A stretch of DNA of 12,736 nucleotides, from contig JAEWEW010000382.1 of NCBI GenBank assembly GCA_023389175.1, forward strand, positions 1 through 12,736, read 5' to 3'. Of the stretch, positions 1 through 7,562 are shown piece after piece (position 1 is the stretch's first letter; every line of letters begins with the position of its first letter). The notes under the pieces were generated by a model. The model made no database searches. It was not told where the DNA came from and saw nothing but the letters and a program-made list of their open reading frames with translations. The stretch is from Pseudomonadota bacterium (GTDB taxonomy: Bacteria > Pseudomonadota > Gammaproteobacteria > Burkholderiales > Burkholderiaceae_E). Position numbers and translations under genes: made by a program.

Positions 1-653
1 CAGCGGCTCTGCTCGCCGTCTCCGTAGAGCGTGATGTCCTCGCCGGAGAGCGCCTGCACGATTAAGTTGCTCACCACCCGGCCATCGCCCGGCAGCATGC
101 GTGGCCCGTAGGTGTTGAAGATGCGGGCGACGCGCACCGAGACGCCGTGCTGGCGCACGTAGTCGTAGCAGAGCGTCTCGCCGCAGCGCTTGCCTTCGTC
201 GTAGCAGGCCCGCGGTCCGACCGTGCTGACGTTGCCGCGATAGGTTTCCGGCTGCGGATGGATGTCCGGATCGCCGTAGATCTCGCTCGTCGATGCCTGC
301 AGCAGGCGCGCGCCGCGCCGGCGCGCGAGCTCCAGCATCCGCCAGGTGCCGACCACGTTGGTGAGCGTCGTCCCGATCGGATCGCGCTGGTAGCAGGGCG
401 GGCTTGCCGGACTCGCGAGATTGAAGATGGCGTCCACGTCGAGGTCGCAGGGCTCCATCACGTCGTGCCCGCAGAAATCGAAGCGCGGATGCGAGCGCAG
501 GTGCTGCAGGTTCGCCCGTCTGCCGGTGCTGAGGTTGTCCAGCGCGATCACGTGGAAGCCGGCGCGCAGCAGCCGGTCGCACAGATGGCTTCCGAGGAAG
601 CCGGCGCCGCCGGTGACCAGTACGCGGCCGGTCGTGCCGAGGGAAGTGTTCAT
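1..653 (-). CDS. UDP-glucuronate decarboxylase-like NAD-dependent epimerase (UDP-xylose synthase), C-terminus cut by window edge
   Basis: Extended short-chain dehydrogenase of the UDP-glucuronate decarboxylase type, expected to convert UDP-glucuronate to UDP-xylose in the cytoplasm. Only the first 217 residues are visible; the family is usually a little over 300, so the end lies outside the window. Seen: a Rossmann NAD motif GGAGFLG (residues 15-21), the downstream segment TSEIYGDP, and the family-typical stretch VGPRACYDEGKR, which holds the catalytic Tyr151 and Lys155 (YxxxK). The visible sequence ends at LYGDGEQSR, a usual mid-protein segment. The ATG at 653 has AGGA about 9 bases upstream. 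It lies 44 bases after the GT2 gene and is the last visible gene of the minus-strand operon. A related sugar epimerase or dTDP-glucose 4,6-dehydratase is the alternative, but the ACYDEGKR context favours the decarboxylase. Confidence 0.88.
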   Translation of the reverse strand, partial: MNTSLGTTGRVLVTGGAGFLGSHLCDRLLRAGFHVIALDNLSTGRRANLQHLRSHPRFDFCGHDVMEPCDLDVDAIFNLASPASPPCYQRDPIGTTLTNVVGTWRMLELARRRGARLLQASTSEIYGDPDIHPQPETYRGNVSTVGPRACYDEGKRCGETLCYDYVRQHGVSVRVARIFNTYGPRMLPGDGRVVSNLIVQALSGEDITLYGDGEQSR

Positions 654-697
654 GTCGCAGCGTCCTGCAGGTCGGGGGAGGGGATTCGCCGAGGCGG

Positions 698-1708
698 TCA
701 GGGGAACAGCACCTTGAAGCGCAAGGCGCCGCGCAGCCGCCAGAAGAAGGCAAGGTACGGAATGGCGATGGAGGTGAGCACCATCTCGGCCACGTGCGAC
801 GGCGCCCGGGAAGCACCGCGCAGGCGCTGCCAGGCGAAGGCGAGGCAGAGGGCCAGTGCAACGCCCGCAAGCGCTGCCGCGAGCGAGCCGTTGCCCGCCG
901 CACCGGCTACCGTGGCGGCGACCGTGGCGGCGACGATCGCGACATACCGCCAGGGCGGGGCTCGCCGGATCCGCTCCCGGTAGAGTCGCGGGTGCTTGCG
1001 AAAGAGCAGCGCGTCGAAGTACACGTTCGCCTGCTGCCCGAGCGAGATCCCCCAACGGGCCGGACGGACCGGATGCACCACCACGGCGGCCTCGGCCCGC
1101 CCGACGGTGCCGTACCGCTCGAGCAGGGCGAAGTGCAGGTCGGAATCTTCGCGCCAGGCGCGGGTGAAGCGTTCGTCGAAACCGCCGATCTCCTCCAGCG
1201 CTTGGCGCCGTACGATGGCGTTCGCGGTCACGAACTCGGCAGTCTCCAGGCCCTGGGTCATGCGCGCATGGTCGGTGGGCGGTCCCGACACCGGCACCAC
1301 GACCCGTCCGCTCAAGGCCATCAGGTCGGGCGTCAGTGCCCGGAGCGCTTCGGCGAGCCACTGGGCGTCGGGCACGGTGTCGTCGTCGGTGAAGGCGATC
1401 ACCGGTGCCCGCGCCGCGCGCCAGCCGCGATTGCGGGCGGCTGCGGGACCGCGCGTCCCCTCGGATCTCAGGTAGCGGACTGCAGGCGCGCCACCGGTTG
1501 CGCGGGCGAACGTCGCCACCTCTTCGCGCGTGTCCTCCGTGCGCCCGTCGTCGACCACCACGATCTCGTACCGGTCCGGTGCGATGCCCGTCTGTGCGAC
1601 GAGGGCCGCGAGGCACCGGCGCAGCAGCGCGGGGCGGCGGTAGGTGGCGAGCACCGCCGAGATCTCCGGCAGGGCGCCGCTCTCGGGCGGCCGGGCGGAC
1701 GGGCTCAA
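698..1708 (-). CDS. Glycosyltransferase family 2 with C-terminal membrane segments, TTG start
   Basis: Inverting GT-A fold glycosyltransferase of 336 residues, probably adding a sugar to a lipid-linked or growing glycan at the inner face of the cytoplasmic membrane. Seen: an N-terminal nucleotide-binding strand SAVLATYRRP (17-26), VVVDDG (50-55), AAARNRG (89-95), the metal-binding motif FTDDD (106-110), FVTANAIVRR (159-168), GGFDERF (175-181) and the acidic acceptor-site motif WREDSD (185-190). Two hydrophobic stretches near the C-terminus (roughly 245-290 and 300-320) look like membrane segments. The reading frame is open far upstream, but that part is antisense-like to the carbamoyltransferase frame. 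The TTG at 1708 overlaps the preceding stop as TTGA and has GGAGAAG 5 bases upstream, so I take it as the start. Donor and acceptor sugars cannot be told from sequence. Confidence 0.87.
   Translation of the reverse strand: MSPSARPPESGALPEISAVLATYRRPALLRRCLAALVAQTGIAPDRYEIVVVDDGRTEDTREEVATFARATGGAPAVRYLRSEGTRGPAAARNRGWRAARAPVIAFTDDDTVPDAQWLAEALRALTPDLMALSGRVVVPVSGPPTDHARMTQGLETAEFVTANAIVRRQALEEIGGFDERFTRAWREDSDLHFALLERYGTVGRAEAAVVVHPVRPARWGISLGQQANVYFDALLFRKHPRLYRERIRRAPPWRYVAIVAATVAATVAGAAGNGSLAAALAGVALALCLAFAWQRLRGASRAPSHVAEMVLTSIAIPYLAFFWRLRGALRFKVLFP
909..932. repeat. Perfect 12-base tandem duplication inside the GT2 membrane segment
   Basis: ACCGTGGCGGCG occurs twice in a row on the plus strand. 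It lies within the GT2 gene, in frame, and gives a doubled four-residue unit (Ala-Ala-Thr-Val type) in the first C-terminal hydrophobic stretch. This looks like replication slippage that keeps the frame, and it may vary between strains. Confidence 0.8.
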
Positions 1709-3504
1709 TGCGGCTTCTCCAGTAGGTAGGAACCGATGACCAGCGCGTCGAGCGGCGTGCTGTGGAAGGCGTCGATCGCGTCCTTCGGCGTGCAGACGAT
1801 CGGCTCGCCGCGGACGTTGAACGAGGTGTTGATCAGCACCGGCACGCCGGTCAGTCGGCCGAAAGCCGACAGCACGTCGTGGAAACGCGGATTCGCGGTC
1901 CGGGAGACCGTCTGCACCCGCGCGGTCAGGTCCTGGTGGCAGGCGGCCGGGATGCGCGCCGCCTGCTCCGGCTTCACGTCGTAGATGAACAGCATGAAGG
2001 GAGCGGTGCCGCCGTTGGCACTGGCCGGCGTGAACCAGTCCGCCAGGTGTTCCTCCGGCACCGCGGGCGCGACCGGCCGGAAGTCCTCTCGATCCTTCAG
2101 CTCGTTGATCCGTGCCTGCATCTGGGCCCCGAGCGGCGAGGCGAGGATGGAGCGGGCCCCGAGCGCCCGCGGGCCGAACTCCATCGGGCCCTGGAACCAG
2201 CCGATCACCCGGTCCTGGGCGAGCAGGCGGGCCGTGGTGCCGGCGAGATCGTCGAGCCGCTCGTAGCGCAGCTTGGTCCAGCGCAGCAGGGCTTCGATCG
2301 ATTCGTCGTCGTAGGAGGGACCCAGGTATGAGTGGGACATCCGCCACCGGCGCGGGGCGAGCGCCGTGGTGCGCTCGGCGCTGGCCGGCGCCTCCGCCGG
2401 CGGACGCTCGCGCAGGGTGCCGTCGATCCAGAGCGCGGCTCCGAGCGCGGTGCCCGCATCGCCGGCGGCAGGCTGCACCCAGACCTCGTCGAAGATGCCG
2501 CTGTCGCGGATGCGTGAGTTCATGACGCAGTTGAGCGCGACTCCGCCCGCCATGGCGAGCCGCGACTGCCCGCTTGCCTCGCGCAGCCAGGCGGCGAGAT
2601 GGAGCACCGTTTCCTCCAGGATCGCCTGCAGCGACGCTGCCAGGTCGAAATGCCGCTGCTCCAGCGGCGCACCGCGCTGCCGCGGGGGGCCGAAGAGCGC
2701 GGCGAGGTCCATCTCTGCGATCTCGTAGCGGCCGTCGCCGACCACACGCACGCGCTGGCGCAGTGCGTCGAGGCCGGTGGGACGGCCCATCGCCGCAAGC
2801 GCCATCACCTTGTATTCGTCCGACGAATGGAGGAAGCCCAGGTAGCTGGTGACCCGCTCGTAGAGCAGGCCGAGCGAATGCGGCAGCCGCACCTCGCCGA
2901 GGGGGTCGTAGCGCCCGGCCGCGTAGACGCCATAGGAGGTGGAGGTCTCCTCGCCGCGGCCATCCAGCGTCATGACCGCGCATTCGTCGAACGGGCTGGC
3001 GAGGAAGGCGCTCGCCTGGTGGCTCAGGTGGTGATCCACGAAGTGGAAGCGGTAGGGGCCGTCATGACGGACGCCGGCGAAGCGGGCCTTCAGGTGATGA
3101 GGAGCGCCGTCGGCGAGTTGGCGCGGCGCATTGACGACGTAGGAGACGAAGAGCGGATCCCAGGGATTCTCCCAGCGCGGAGCGCCCGATCCCGTCTCGC
3201 CGGCACGCCGGGACGAGGGCTGGAGCGGCAGCTCGATGGTGGCGCCGTCGGCCCGTCCGCGCAGGAAGCGGCGCGGGTCGAGGCTGTAGGCGACATGGTC
3301 CACGTCCGCGAGCCGGATGCCGGACTGGCGCAGGCAATCGTCGATCGCGTGGAAGGGCAGCTCCCAGGCGCTGAAGGGCACCGGCCGCTTGGCGTGCTTG
3401 ATCCGGGTGAAGCGCTCCTCCTCGGAGGCGGCCACGGGCTCGCCGTCGATGACCAGCGCGGCCGCGCTGTCGTGGAACGCGGCGTTGATGCCGAGCGTGA
3501 TCAT
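1705..3504 (-). CDS. O-carbamoyltransferase of the NodU/CmcH/TobZ family
   Basis: Predicted to transfer a carbamoyl group from carbamoyl phosphate, through a carbamoyl-adenylate intermediate, to a hydroxyl of a sugar. It has 599 residues, usual for the family. The N-terminal Kae1-like domain shows GINAAFHDSAAAL (5-17), SEEERF (27-32), DHHLSH (157-162), TLDGRGE (179-185), SSDEYKVMALAAMG (227-240), AGGVALNCVMNS (319-330) and AGDAGTALG (347-355). The C-terminal domain shows GPMEFGPRALGARSI (439-453), NELKDREDFRP (467-477) and NTSFNVRGEP (559-568). H158, H162 and D181 have the same spacing as the TobZ iron ligands His114, His118 and Asp137 as I recall them, and D349 may match the fourth. ATG 3504 was chosen because the conserved domain begins there and AGGTT lies upstream; an upstream in-frame ATG at 3570 falls inside the GT9 gene. 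The acceptor is inferred to be a sugar of the glycan made by this cluster. Confidence 0.95.
   Translation of the reverse strand: MITLGINAAFHDSAAALVIDGEPVAASEEERFTRIKHAKRPVPFSAWELPFHAIDDCLRQSGIRLADVDHVAYSLDPRRFLRGRADGATIELPLQPSSRRAGETGSGAPRWENPWDPLFVSYVVNAPRQLADGAPHHLKARFAGVRHDGPYRFHFVDHHLSHQASAFLASPFDECAVMTLDGRGEETSTSYGVYAAGRYDPLGEVRLPHSLGLLYERVTSYLGFLHSSDEYKVMALAAMGRPTGLDALRQRVRVVGDGRYEIAEMDLAALFGPPRQRGAPLEQRHFDLAASLQAILEETVLHLAAWLREASGQSRLAMAGGVALNCVMNSRIRDSGIFDEVWVQPAAGDAGTALGAALWIDGTLRERPPAEAPASAERTTALAPRRWRMSHSYLGPSYDDESIEALLRWTKLRYERLDDLAGTTARLLAQDRVIGWFQGPMEFGPRALGARSILASPLGAQMQARINELKDREDFRPVAPAVPEEHLADWFTPASANGGTAPFMLFIYDVKPEQAARIPAACHQDLTARVQTVSRTANPRFHDVLSAFGRLTGVPVLINTSFNVRGEPIVCTPKDAIDAFHSTPLDALVIGSYLLEKPH
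1714..1720 (-). promoter_or_regulatory. Ribosome binding site deciding the TTG start of the GT2 gene
   Basis: On the minus strand this reads GGAGAAG, followed by a 5-base spacer and then TTG at 1708. No ATG or GTG in the frame lies near the start of the conserved domain. The site therefore supports TTG initiation, coupled to the end of the carbamoyltransferase gene. Confidence 0.7.
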
Positions 3505-3514
3505 GTCTCTAACC

Positions 3515-4693
3515 TCATTGGACGACGTGAGCCGGCTGCACGGTTCGCGCGATCGCCGTTGCGGGCGCATGCGCCCCGCGACTGGCAGCCGTCCCGGATC
3601 GGCTCGTCTCCTCGACGAGCTCTAACGCTGCATCGACGACCCGCGAAGGCGGGATTGCGAGCAGGCACTGGTGATGGCCTTGCGGACAGGTGCTGCGCAG
3701 ACAGTAGCGGCAGGGCACGTCGTGGCTGAGCACGCGGCTCGGCACGCGCCACGGCGTGTGCTGCGGGTTGGTGAGTGCGTACAGCACCACCACCGGCGTG
3801 CCGACCGCCGCCGCGACGTGGGCCGGTCCGGTATTGTTGGCGAGCAGAAGCCTTGCGTCCGCGACCAGCGCGCCCAGCTCGCCGAGCGCGAGCCGCCCCG
3901 AGAGCGAGACGGCGGGCGCGCGCATGACGGCCATCGCGCGCGCGACCAGCGCCGCCTCGTCCGCGCTGCCGGTGAAGACCACCTGCCAGCCGGTCCTGGC
4001 TGCGATCGCGTCCGCCGCCTCGCCGAAGCGCTCGGGGGGATAGCGTCGCGACGACGCGCTCGCGCCCGGATGGACGACCAGGAACGGCAGGTCGGCATCG
4101 ACGCCGGCGGCGGCGAGCCGCGCCCGGGCGCCGTCGCGGTCCGCCGCGTCCAGCCGGAATCGAAGCCGGTCTTCGTCCGGCTGCAGGCCCACGGCGGCAA
4201 CGAGAGCGAGCTGGCGCTCGACCTCATGCCGCATGCCGGCCTCGAGCAACTCGCGGTCCGGGACCCAGTCGGTGAGGAGATCGTACGGATTCTCGCGGCA
4301 GTGCGCGAGCCGCAGCGGGATGCCGGCGAGGCGGCACACGAGCGCTGCCGGCAACGGGCTCTGGGTGCACACGGTGAAGATGATCGCGGCGTCGAAGCGC
4401 TGCTCCGCGAGGCGTCGGATGAGCGCATGGTCTTCGTCCATCGCCTGTGCCGCGCGGCCGACTTCCCCCGTGCCCGGATGCCGGGTCCACGGCGCGGCAT
4501 AGACGATGACGTCATCGACCGAGTCGCAACGGGCGGCAGCGGCCGCGCCGGAGGGCGAGGTGAGGAGCGTCACATGGGCATCCGGCGCACAGGTCTTCAT
4601 CGCGCGGAGGGCCGGGGACGTCATCAGCACGTCGCCGAGGTTGTCGGTACGCACCGCAAGGAACCTGCGGGCACGGGTCCAGGCGTTGGTCAT
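3515..4693 (-). CDS. Glycosyltransferase family 9, heptosyltransferase-like
   Basis: GT-B fold transferase of 392 residues that probably moves a heptose from ADP-heptose to an acceptor at the cytoplasmic membrane. Seen: the N-terminal acceptor-side motif RTDNLGDVLMTSPALR (15-30), the hinge and donor-side motif HPGASASSRRYPPERF (208-223), and the donor-binding motif NTGPAHVAAAVGTP (287-300). Cysteines 328, 331, 336 and 343 form a C-x2-C-x4-C-x6-C cluster that may bind metal. Residues 360-392 form a Ser/Ala/Thr-rich tail without recognisable motifs. The ATG at 4693 overlaps the stop of the upstream phosphatase gene as ATGA; an upstream extension of the frame to 4963 is antisense-like and rejected. 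Its place next to gmhB, with gmhA and hldA nearby, supports a heptose donor. Core-LPS WaaC/WaaF-type activity versus a role in another glycan cannot be separated here. Confidence 0.9.
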   Translation of the reverse strand: MTNAWTRARRFLAVRTDNLGDVLMTSPALRAMKTCAPDAHVTLLTSPSGAAAAARCDSVDDVIVYAAPWTRHPGTGEVGRAAQAMDEDHALIRRLAEQRFDAAIIFTVCTQSPLPAALVCRLAGIPLRLAHCRENPYDLLTDWVPDRELLEAGMRHEVERQLALVAAVGLQPDEDRLRFRLDAADRDGARARLAAAGVDADLPFLVVHPGASASSRRYPPERFGEAADAIAARTGWQVVFTGSADEAALVARAMAVMRAPAVSLSGRLALGELGALVADARLLLANNTGPAHVAAAVGTPVVVLYALTNPQHTPWRVPSRVLSHDVPCRYCLRSTCPQGHHQCLLAIPPSRVVDAALELVEETSRSGTAASRGAHAPATAIARTVQPAHVVQ

Positions 4694-5307
4694 GCGGCAG
4701 CGGTGTGCGGAGCGGCACTTGACGCGAGCATCAACCGGGCCGCGTCGAGCAGGTCGGCGGCGCGGCAATGCGGCTCGCGCAGCGGCCCCGGTCGCCAGAC
4801 GGTTTCGTTGCCCACGTCGAGAAGAACGGTGCGGCATCCCGCGCGCCGGCCGGCTTCGACGTCGTCGAGGATGTCCCCCACCATCCACGAACGCGAGAGG
4901 TCGAGGTCGTGCTCCCCGGCGGCCCGGCGCAACAGGCCGGGCGCCGGCTTGCGGCAGCCGCATCTCGGCGCCTCGCCCGCCGGCGTCGGCGCATGCGGAC
5001 AGGCGTAGAAACCGGCGAGCCGCACGCCCTGCGCGCGCAGCCGGTCCTCGAGCGCCTCGCGCAGGCGTCCGAGCGCCGCGCCATCGAACCGCCCGAGCGC
5101 GATCCCTGGCTGGTTGCTCACCACGAAGAGCCGGTAGCCTGCATCGGCCAGCAACCGCAGCGCCTCGATCGCCCCGCGGGTGAAGCGCAGCAGCGCCGGA
5201 TCGACGTTGTACGGCACGTTCTCCACCAGCGTCCCGTCCTTGTCGAGGAACACCGCAGCCTGCCGGCCGGAGATTGCCGCGCCGTGCGCCGCCGGCTCGC
5301 GTTCCAT
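4690..5307 (-). CDS. gmhB: D-glycero-D-manno-heptose 1,7-bisphosphate 7-phosphatase (HAD superfamily)
   Basis: Removes the C7 phosphate from heptose 1,7-bisphosphate, the step before nucleotide activation. It has 205 residues, close to the usual 190. Seen: HAD motif I LDKDGTLVE with nucleophile Asp22 and acid/base Asp24, motif II SNQPGIALG (64-72), the GmhB-type zinc-binding loop with Cys103, His105, Cys116 and Cys118, motif III Lys120 in RKPAPG, and motif IV GDILDD (144-149). The ATG at 5307 lies 2 bases after the SDR stop. A GTG at 5313 overlapping that stop as GTGA, with GGAAGAG 11 bases upstream, is an equally reasonable start and adds two residues. The 3' end overlaps the GT9 gene as ATGA. 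Alpha- versus beta-anomer preference cannot be read from sequence, but the HldA-type kinase in the window suggests the beta (ADP-heptose) branch. Confidence 0.92.
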   Translation of the reverse strand: MEREPAAHGAAISGRQAAVFLDKDGTLVENVPYNVDPALLRFTRGAIEALRLLADAGYRLFVVSNQPGIALGRFDGAALGRLREALEDRLRAQGVRLAGFYACPHAPTPAGEAPRCGCRKPAPGLLRRAAGEHDLDLSRSWMVGDILDDVEAGRRAGCRTVLLDVGNETVWRPGPLREPHCRAADLLDAARLMLASSAAPHTAAA

Positions 5308-5309
5308 CG

Positions 5310-6065
5310 TCACGGCCACGAGGTCTCTTCCTCCGGAAGCACCATCACCTCCGCGACCACCGAGCCGCGCGGCATCGCCAGCATGAAGTGCACTGCCTCC
5401 GCCACGTTGGCAGGGTCCTGCAGCTTGGACGGATCGAGATCCGGGAAGCGGTCGAGGAGGAACGGGGTCCGCATGCCGCCGGCAACCACCGTACCGACGC
5501 GCACGCCGCTCGAGCGCAGCTCCGCGTGCAGCGCCCGCGACAGGCCGAGGAGGCCCCACTTGCTGGCGTGATAGGCGCTCGCGTTGGGCCAGGCCCGCAG
5601 CGCGGCTGTCGACGCCACGTTGACGATCATTCCGCCGCGCCCGTCGTCACCGCCCTTCAGCGCGCCCAGTGCCGCCTTGCTGAACAGGAACGGACCCATC
5701 AGGTTGGTGTTCACCACACGGGTCCAGGCGGCGACGTCCACTTCCTCGAGCGACTGGGTGACATCGGTGCCCGCGTTGTTCACGAGCGCATCGAGGCCGC
5801 CGAACCGCTCGGCGACCTTGGCGACCGCGTCGGCGGCTCTGCGAGGGTCACCCACGTCCGCATCCAGCGCAAGCGTCGCGCGTCCCTCCGGATCCGCGTC
5901 CCGCGCCACCGCGCGGGCCTTCTCGAGGTCGAGGTCCAGCAGCGCGGTCCGCGCGCCGGCCCGTACCAGGCGGCGCGCGATGGCCGCCCCCAGGCCGCTG
6001 CCGGCGCCGGTCACCAGGATCGAGCGGTTGGAGAGCGTATCGGTCATGGCGTCGTGGGCGGTCAT
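5310..6065 (-). CDS. Classical short-chain dehydrogenase/reductase
   Basis: NAD(P)-dependent oxidoreductase of 251 residues, the standard length of the classical SDR family. Seen: the cofactor motif TGAGSGLG (19-26), acidic residues after the second strand (LDLDLEK, 43-49) that favour NAD(H), NNAG (96-99), and the catalytic Ser152, Tyr165 and Lys169 (YHASK). The ATG at 6065 overlaps the stop of the upstream glycosyltransferase as ATGA; Met7 is an alternative start. The substrate is unknown. Placement between the glycosyltransferase and gmhB suggests oxidation or reduction of a sugar intermediate. Sequence-similar enzymes also act on acyl-ACP or small alcohols, so the assignment stops at the family. 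Confidence 0.9.
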   Translation of the reverse strand: MTAHDAMTDTLSNRSILVTGAGSGLGAAIARRLVRAGARTALLDLDLEKARAVARDADPEGRATLALDADVGDPRRAADAVAKVAERFGGLDALVNNAGTDVTQSLEEVDVAAWTRVVNTNLMGPFLFSKAALGALKGGDDGRGGMIVNVASTAALRAWPNASAYHASKWGLLGLSRALHAELRSSGVRVGTVVAGGMRTPFLLDRFPDLDPSKLQDPANVAEAVHFMLAMPRGSVVAEVMVLPEEETSWP

Positions 6066-7411
6066 TGGGCGACTCCCTTGGTTGCGATGGAATGCTGGCC
6101 GGCGCTGCGTCGATCGAGGGCCCGGCCGGCAAGCAGTGCGGTCTCGCGCGCGCCGCGGCGCGATGCCGGGCGCGGTCGGCGCACCGATGCGTAAACGTCC
6201 AGCAGGCTGTCGACCACGCGGTCCCAGGTGAACATCGCGCGCGCGCGTCGTCCGCCGGCATAGCCGAGCGCTGCCGCGAGCACCGGGTTCTGCTGCAGCT
6301 CGACGATGCGCCGCGCGAGCGCCTGGGGATCATGTGGCGGTACCAGGAAGCCGGTGGCGCCGTCGGCCACCGAGTACTGCAGGCCGCCGACGCGGCTTGC
6401 CAGCACCGGGATGTTGCAGGCCATCGCCTCGAGCGGCGTGATGCCGAAGGGCTCGTACCAGGGCGTCGTCACGAAGACATCGCTTGCCGCGTAGTAGCGT
6501 CGCAGCTCCGCGCGCTGACGGTGGCCGGTGAAGCTGACCTGGTCGGCCACGCCGCATTCCGCCGCAACCCGGCGCAGTCGGCCGATCTCGGGCGTCCTCG
6601 CGTCATCGGGCACCGGCCCGTCGCCGCCAACCACGAGCAGACGCAGCCGGCTTCGGGCGGGCAGCAGCTCGCGCGCGAGCGCGAGCGCGCGGATCACGTT
6701 GTCGATGCCCTTGCGAGGCACCAGCCGGCCGAGCTGCAGCACGATGAACTCGTCCTGCGGCAGCCCGAGCTGCTCCCTTGCGCGCGATCGCGGCATGGGG
6801 CTGAACTCCGCGCTGTCGAATCCGCACGGCACCATGGTGAGGCGGCTGTCCGGCGCGTCATAGAGCCGCGTGAGATCCTCCCAGTCCTGCGGACACTCCG
6901 CGATGATCGCGTCGGCATCGCGCACGATCGCCCGTTCCACCTCGATGCGCTCGAGGGGGAACGCGTCGGCATCCTTCTGATGCAGCCGCCGCACCAGCCC
7001 GAGCGCGTGGAAGGTCATCACGAACGGCAGGCCGAGCCGGCGCTGCAGGTGGCGCGCGACCATGCCGGACATGAAGAAGTTGGCATGAACGACGTCGTAC
7101 CGGCCGCGAGCGGCGATCCGCTCGGTCGCGCGGACGAACTCGGGCATGTGACCGAACATCTCCTCCTTCGGGATGAAGCAGGCCGGGCCGGCGGGCACGT
7201 GAACCACCCGCGCCCGGGGAGCGAGCGGTACCTCGCTCGGTGCGCCGGCGGCGTCTCGCCGCGTGAAGACGTCCACGCTATGGCCGCGCGCGGCCAGTGT
7301 GCGGGCGACGTGATCCACATAGATGTTCTGCCCTCCCGCATCGGCCCCGCCGATGCAGGCGAGGGGCGATGCGTGTTCGCTGATCAGGGCAATGCGAAGC
7401 GGCTTGCTCAT
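6062..7411 (-). CDS. Glycosyltransferase, GT4 type (group 1)
   Basis: Retaining GT-B glycosyltransferase of 449 residues, acting in the cytoplasm or at the inner membrane face. Seen: the N-terminal segment GGADAGGQNIYVDHVAR (21-37), typical of the MshA and sucrose-phosphate-synthase-like branch of GT4, VVHANFFMSG (107-116), TFHALG (133-138), LGRLVPRKGID (227-237), and the donor-site EPFGITPLE with the E-x7-E pair Glu320/Glu328. The last 40 residues are Arg/Ala-rich and not conserved-looking. The ATG at 7411 has TGGAG about 8 bases upstream and starts right at the conserved MSKPLRIALIS segment. The frame continues upstream to 7699 but crosses the ABC gene and is rejected. It is the first gene of the minus-strand operon and faces the ABC gene across a divergent region. 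The sugar donor is unknown. Confidence 0.9.
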   Translation of the reverse strand: MSKPLRIALISEHASPLACIGGADAGGQNIYVDHVARTLAARGHSVDVFTRRDAAGAPSEVPLAPRARVVHVPAGPACFIPKEEMFGHMPEFVRATERIAARGRYDVVHANFFMSGMVARHLQRRLGLPFVMTFHALGLVRRLHQKDADAFPLERIEVERAIVRDADAIIAECPQDWEDLTRLYDAPDSRLTMVPCGFDSAEFSPMPRSRAREQLGLPQDEFIVLQLGRLVPRKGIDNVIRALALARELLPARSRLRLLVVGGDGPVPDDARTPEIGRLRRVAAECGVADQVSFTGHRQRAELRRYYAASDVFVTTPWYEPFGITPLEAMACNIPVLASRVGGLQYSVADGATGFLVPPHDPQALARRIVELQQNPVLAAALGYAGGRRARAMFTWDRVVDSLLDVYASVRRPRPASRRGARETALLAGRALDRRSAGQHSIATKGVAQ

Positions 7412-7562
7412 CGAAGCTCCAGAAGATCTCTGACACCGACGGCGTGCCGCCGGCCTGCCGGGTGAACGGCATGGTTCGGCGCGCCGGCAACCCGCGTGCC
7501 TCCCGGCTTCGGGACCGAAGCGGCGACGGCCTGCGAGGCACACGGATTGCTGCCGCGCCGGC
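7412..7562. promoter_or_regulatory. Divergent intergenic region between the glycosyltransferase operon and the ABC exporter
   Basis: This 151-base gap is the only place in the window where promoters for both the seven-gene minus-strand operon and the plus-strand exporter unit would be expected. I see no convincing sigma-70 -35/-10 pair in either direction. It holds a 7-base inverted repeat at 7506-7521 and a 10-base palindrome CGGCGCGCCG at 7477-7486. The palindrome is easily explained by GC content. The exporter ATG has no clear Shine-Dalgarno sequence in front of it. Confidence 0.5.
7506..7521. repeat. Inverted repeat GCTTCGG-GA-CCGAAGC, possible operator
   Basis: Two perfect 7-base arms are separated by 2 bases, in the middle of the divergent intergenic region. 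Position and symmetry would suit a dimeric regulator acting on one or both directions. The 2-base centre is too short for an RNA hairpin loop unless the inner pairs open. No T-tract follows, so it is not a terminator. Chance occurrence is possible at this GC content. Confidence 0.4.

Noticed and set aside
1709..2983. Long upstream extension of the GT2 frame (761 residues in all)
   Set aside because: It overlaps the strongly conserved carbamoyltransferase in another frame on the same strand, is Arg/Pro/Ala-rich without motifs, and the TTG at 1708 has a good ribosome binding site and a TTGA overlap.
2599..5008. Long plus-strand open frames (376 and 445 residues) across the carbamoyltransferase, GT9 and phosphatase genes
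   Set aside because: Arg/Ala/Gly-rich antisense shadows expected in very GC-rich DNA; the minus-strand proteins carry complete family motifs over the same bases.
7477..7486. Palindrome CGGCGCGCCG as an operator
   Set aside because: Pure GC palindromes of this length are common by chance in such GC-rich DNA.
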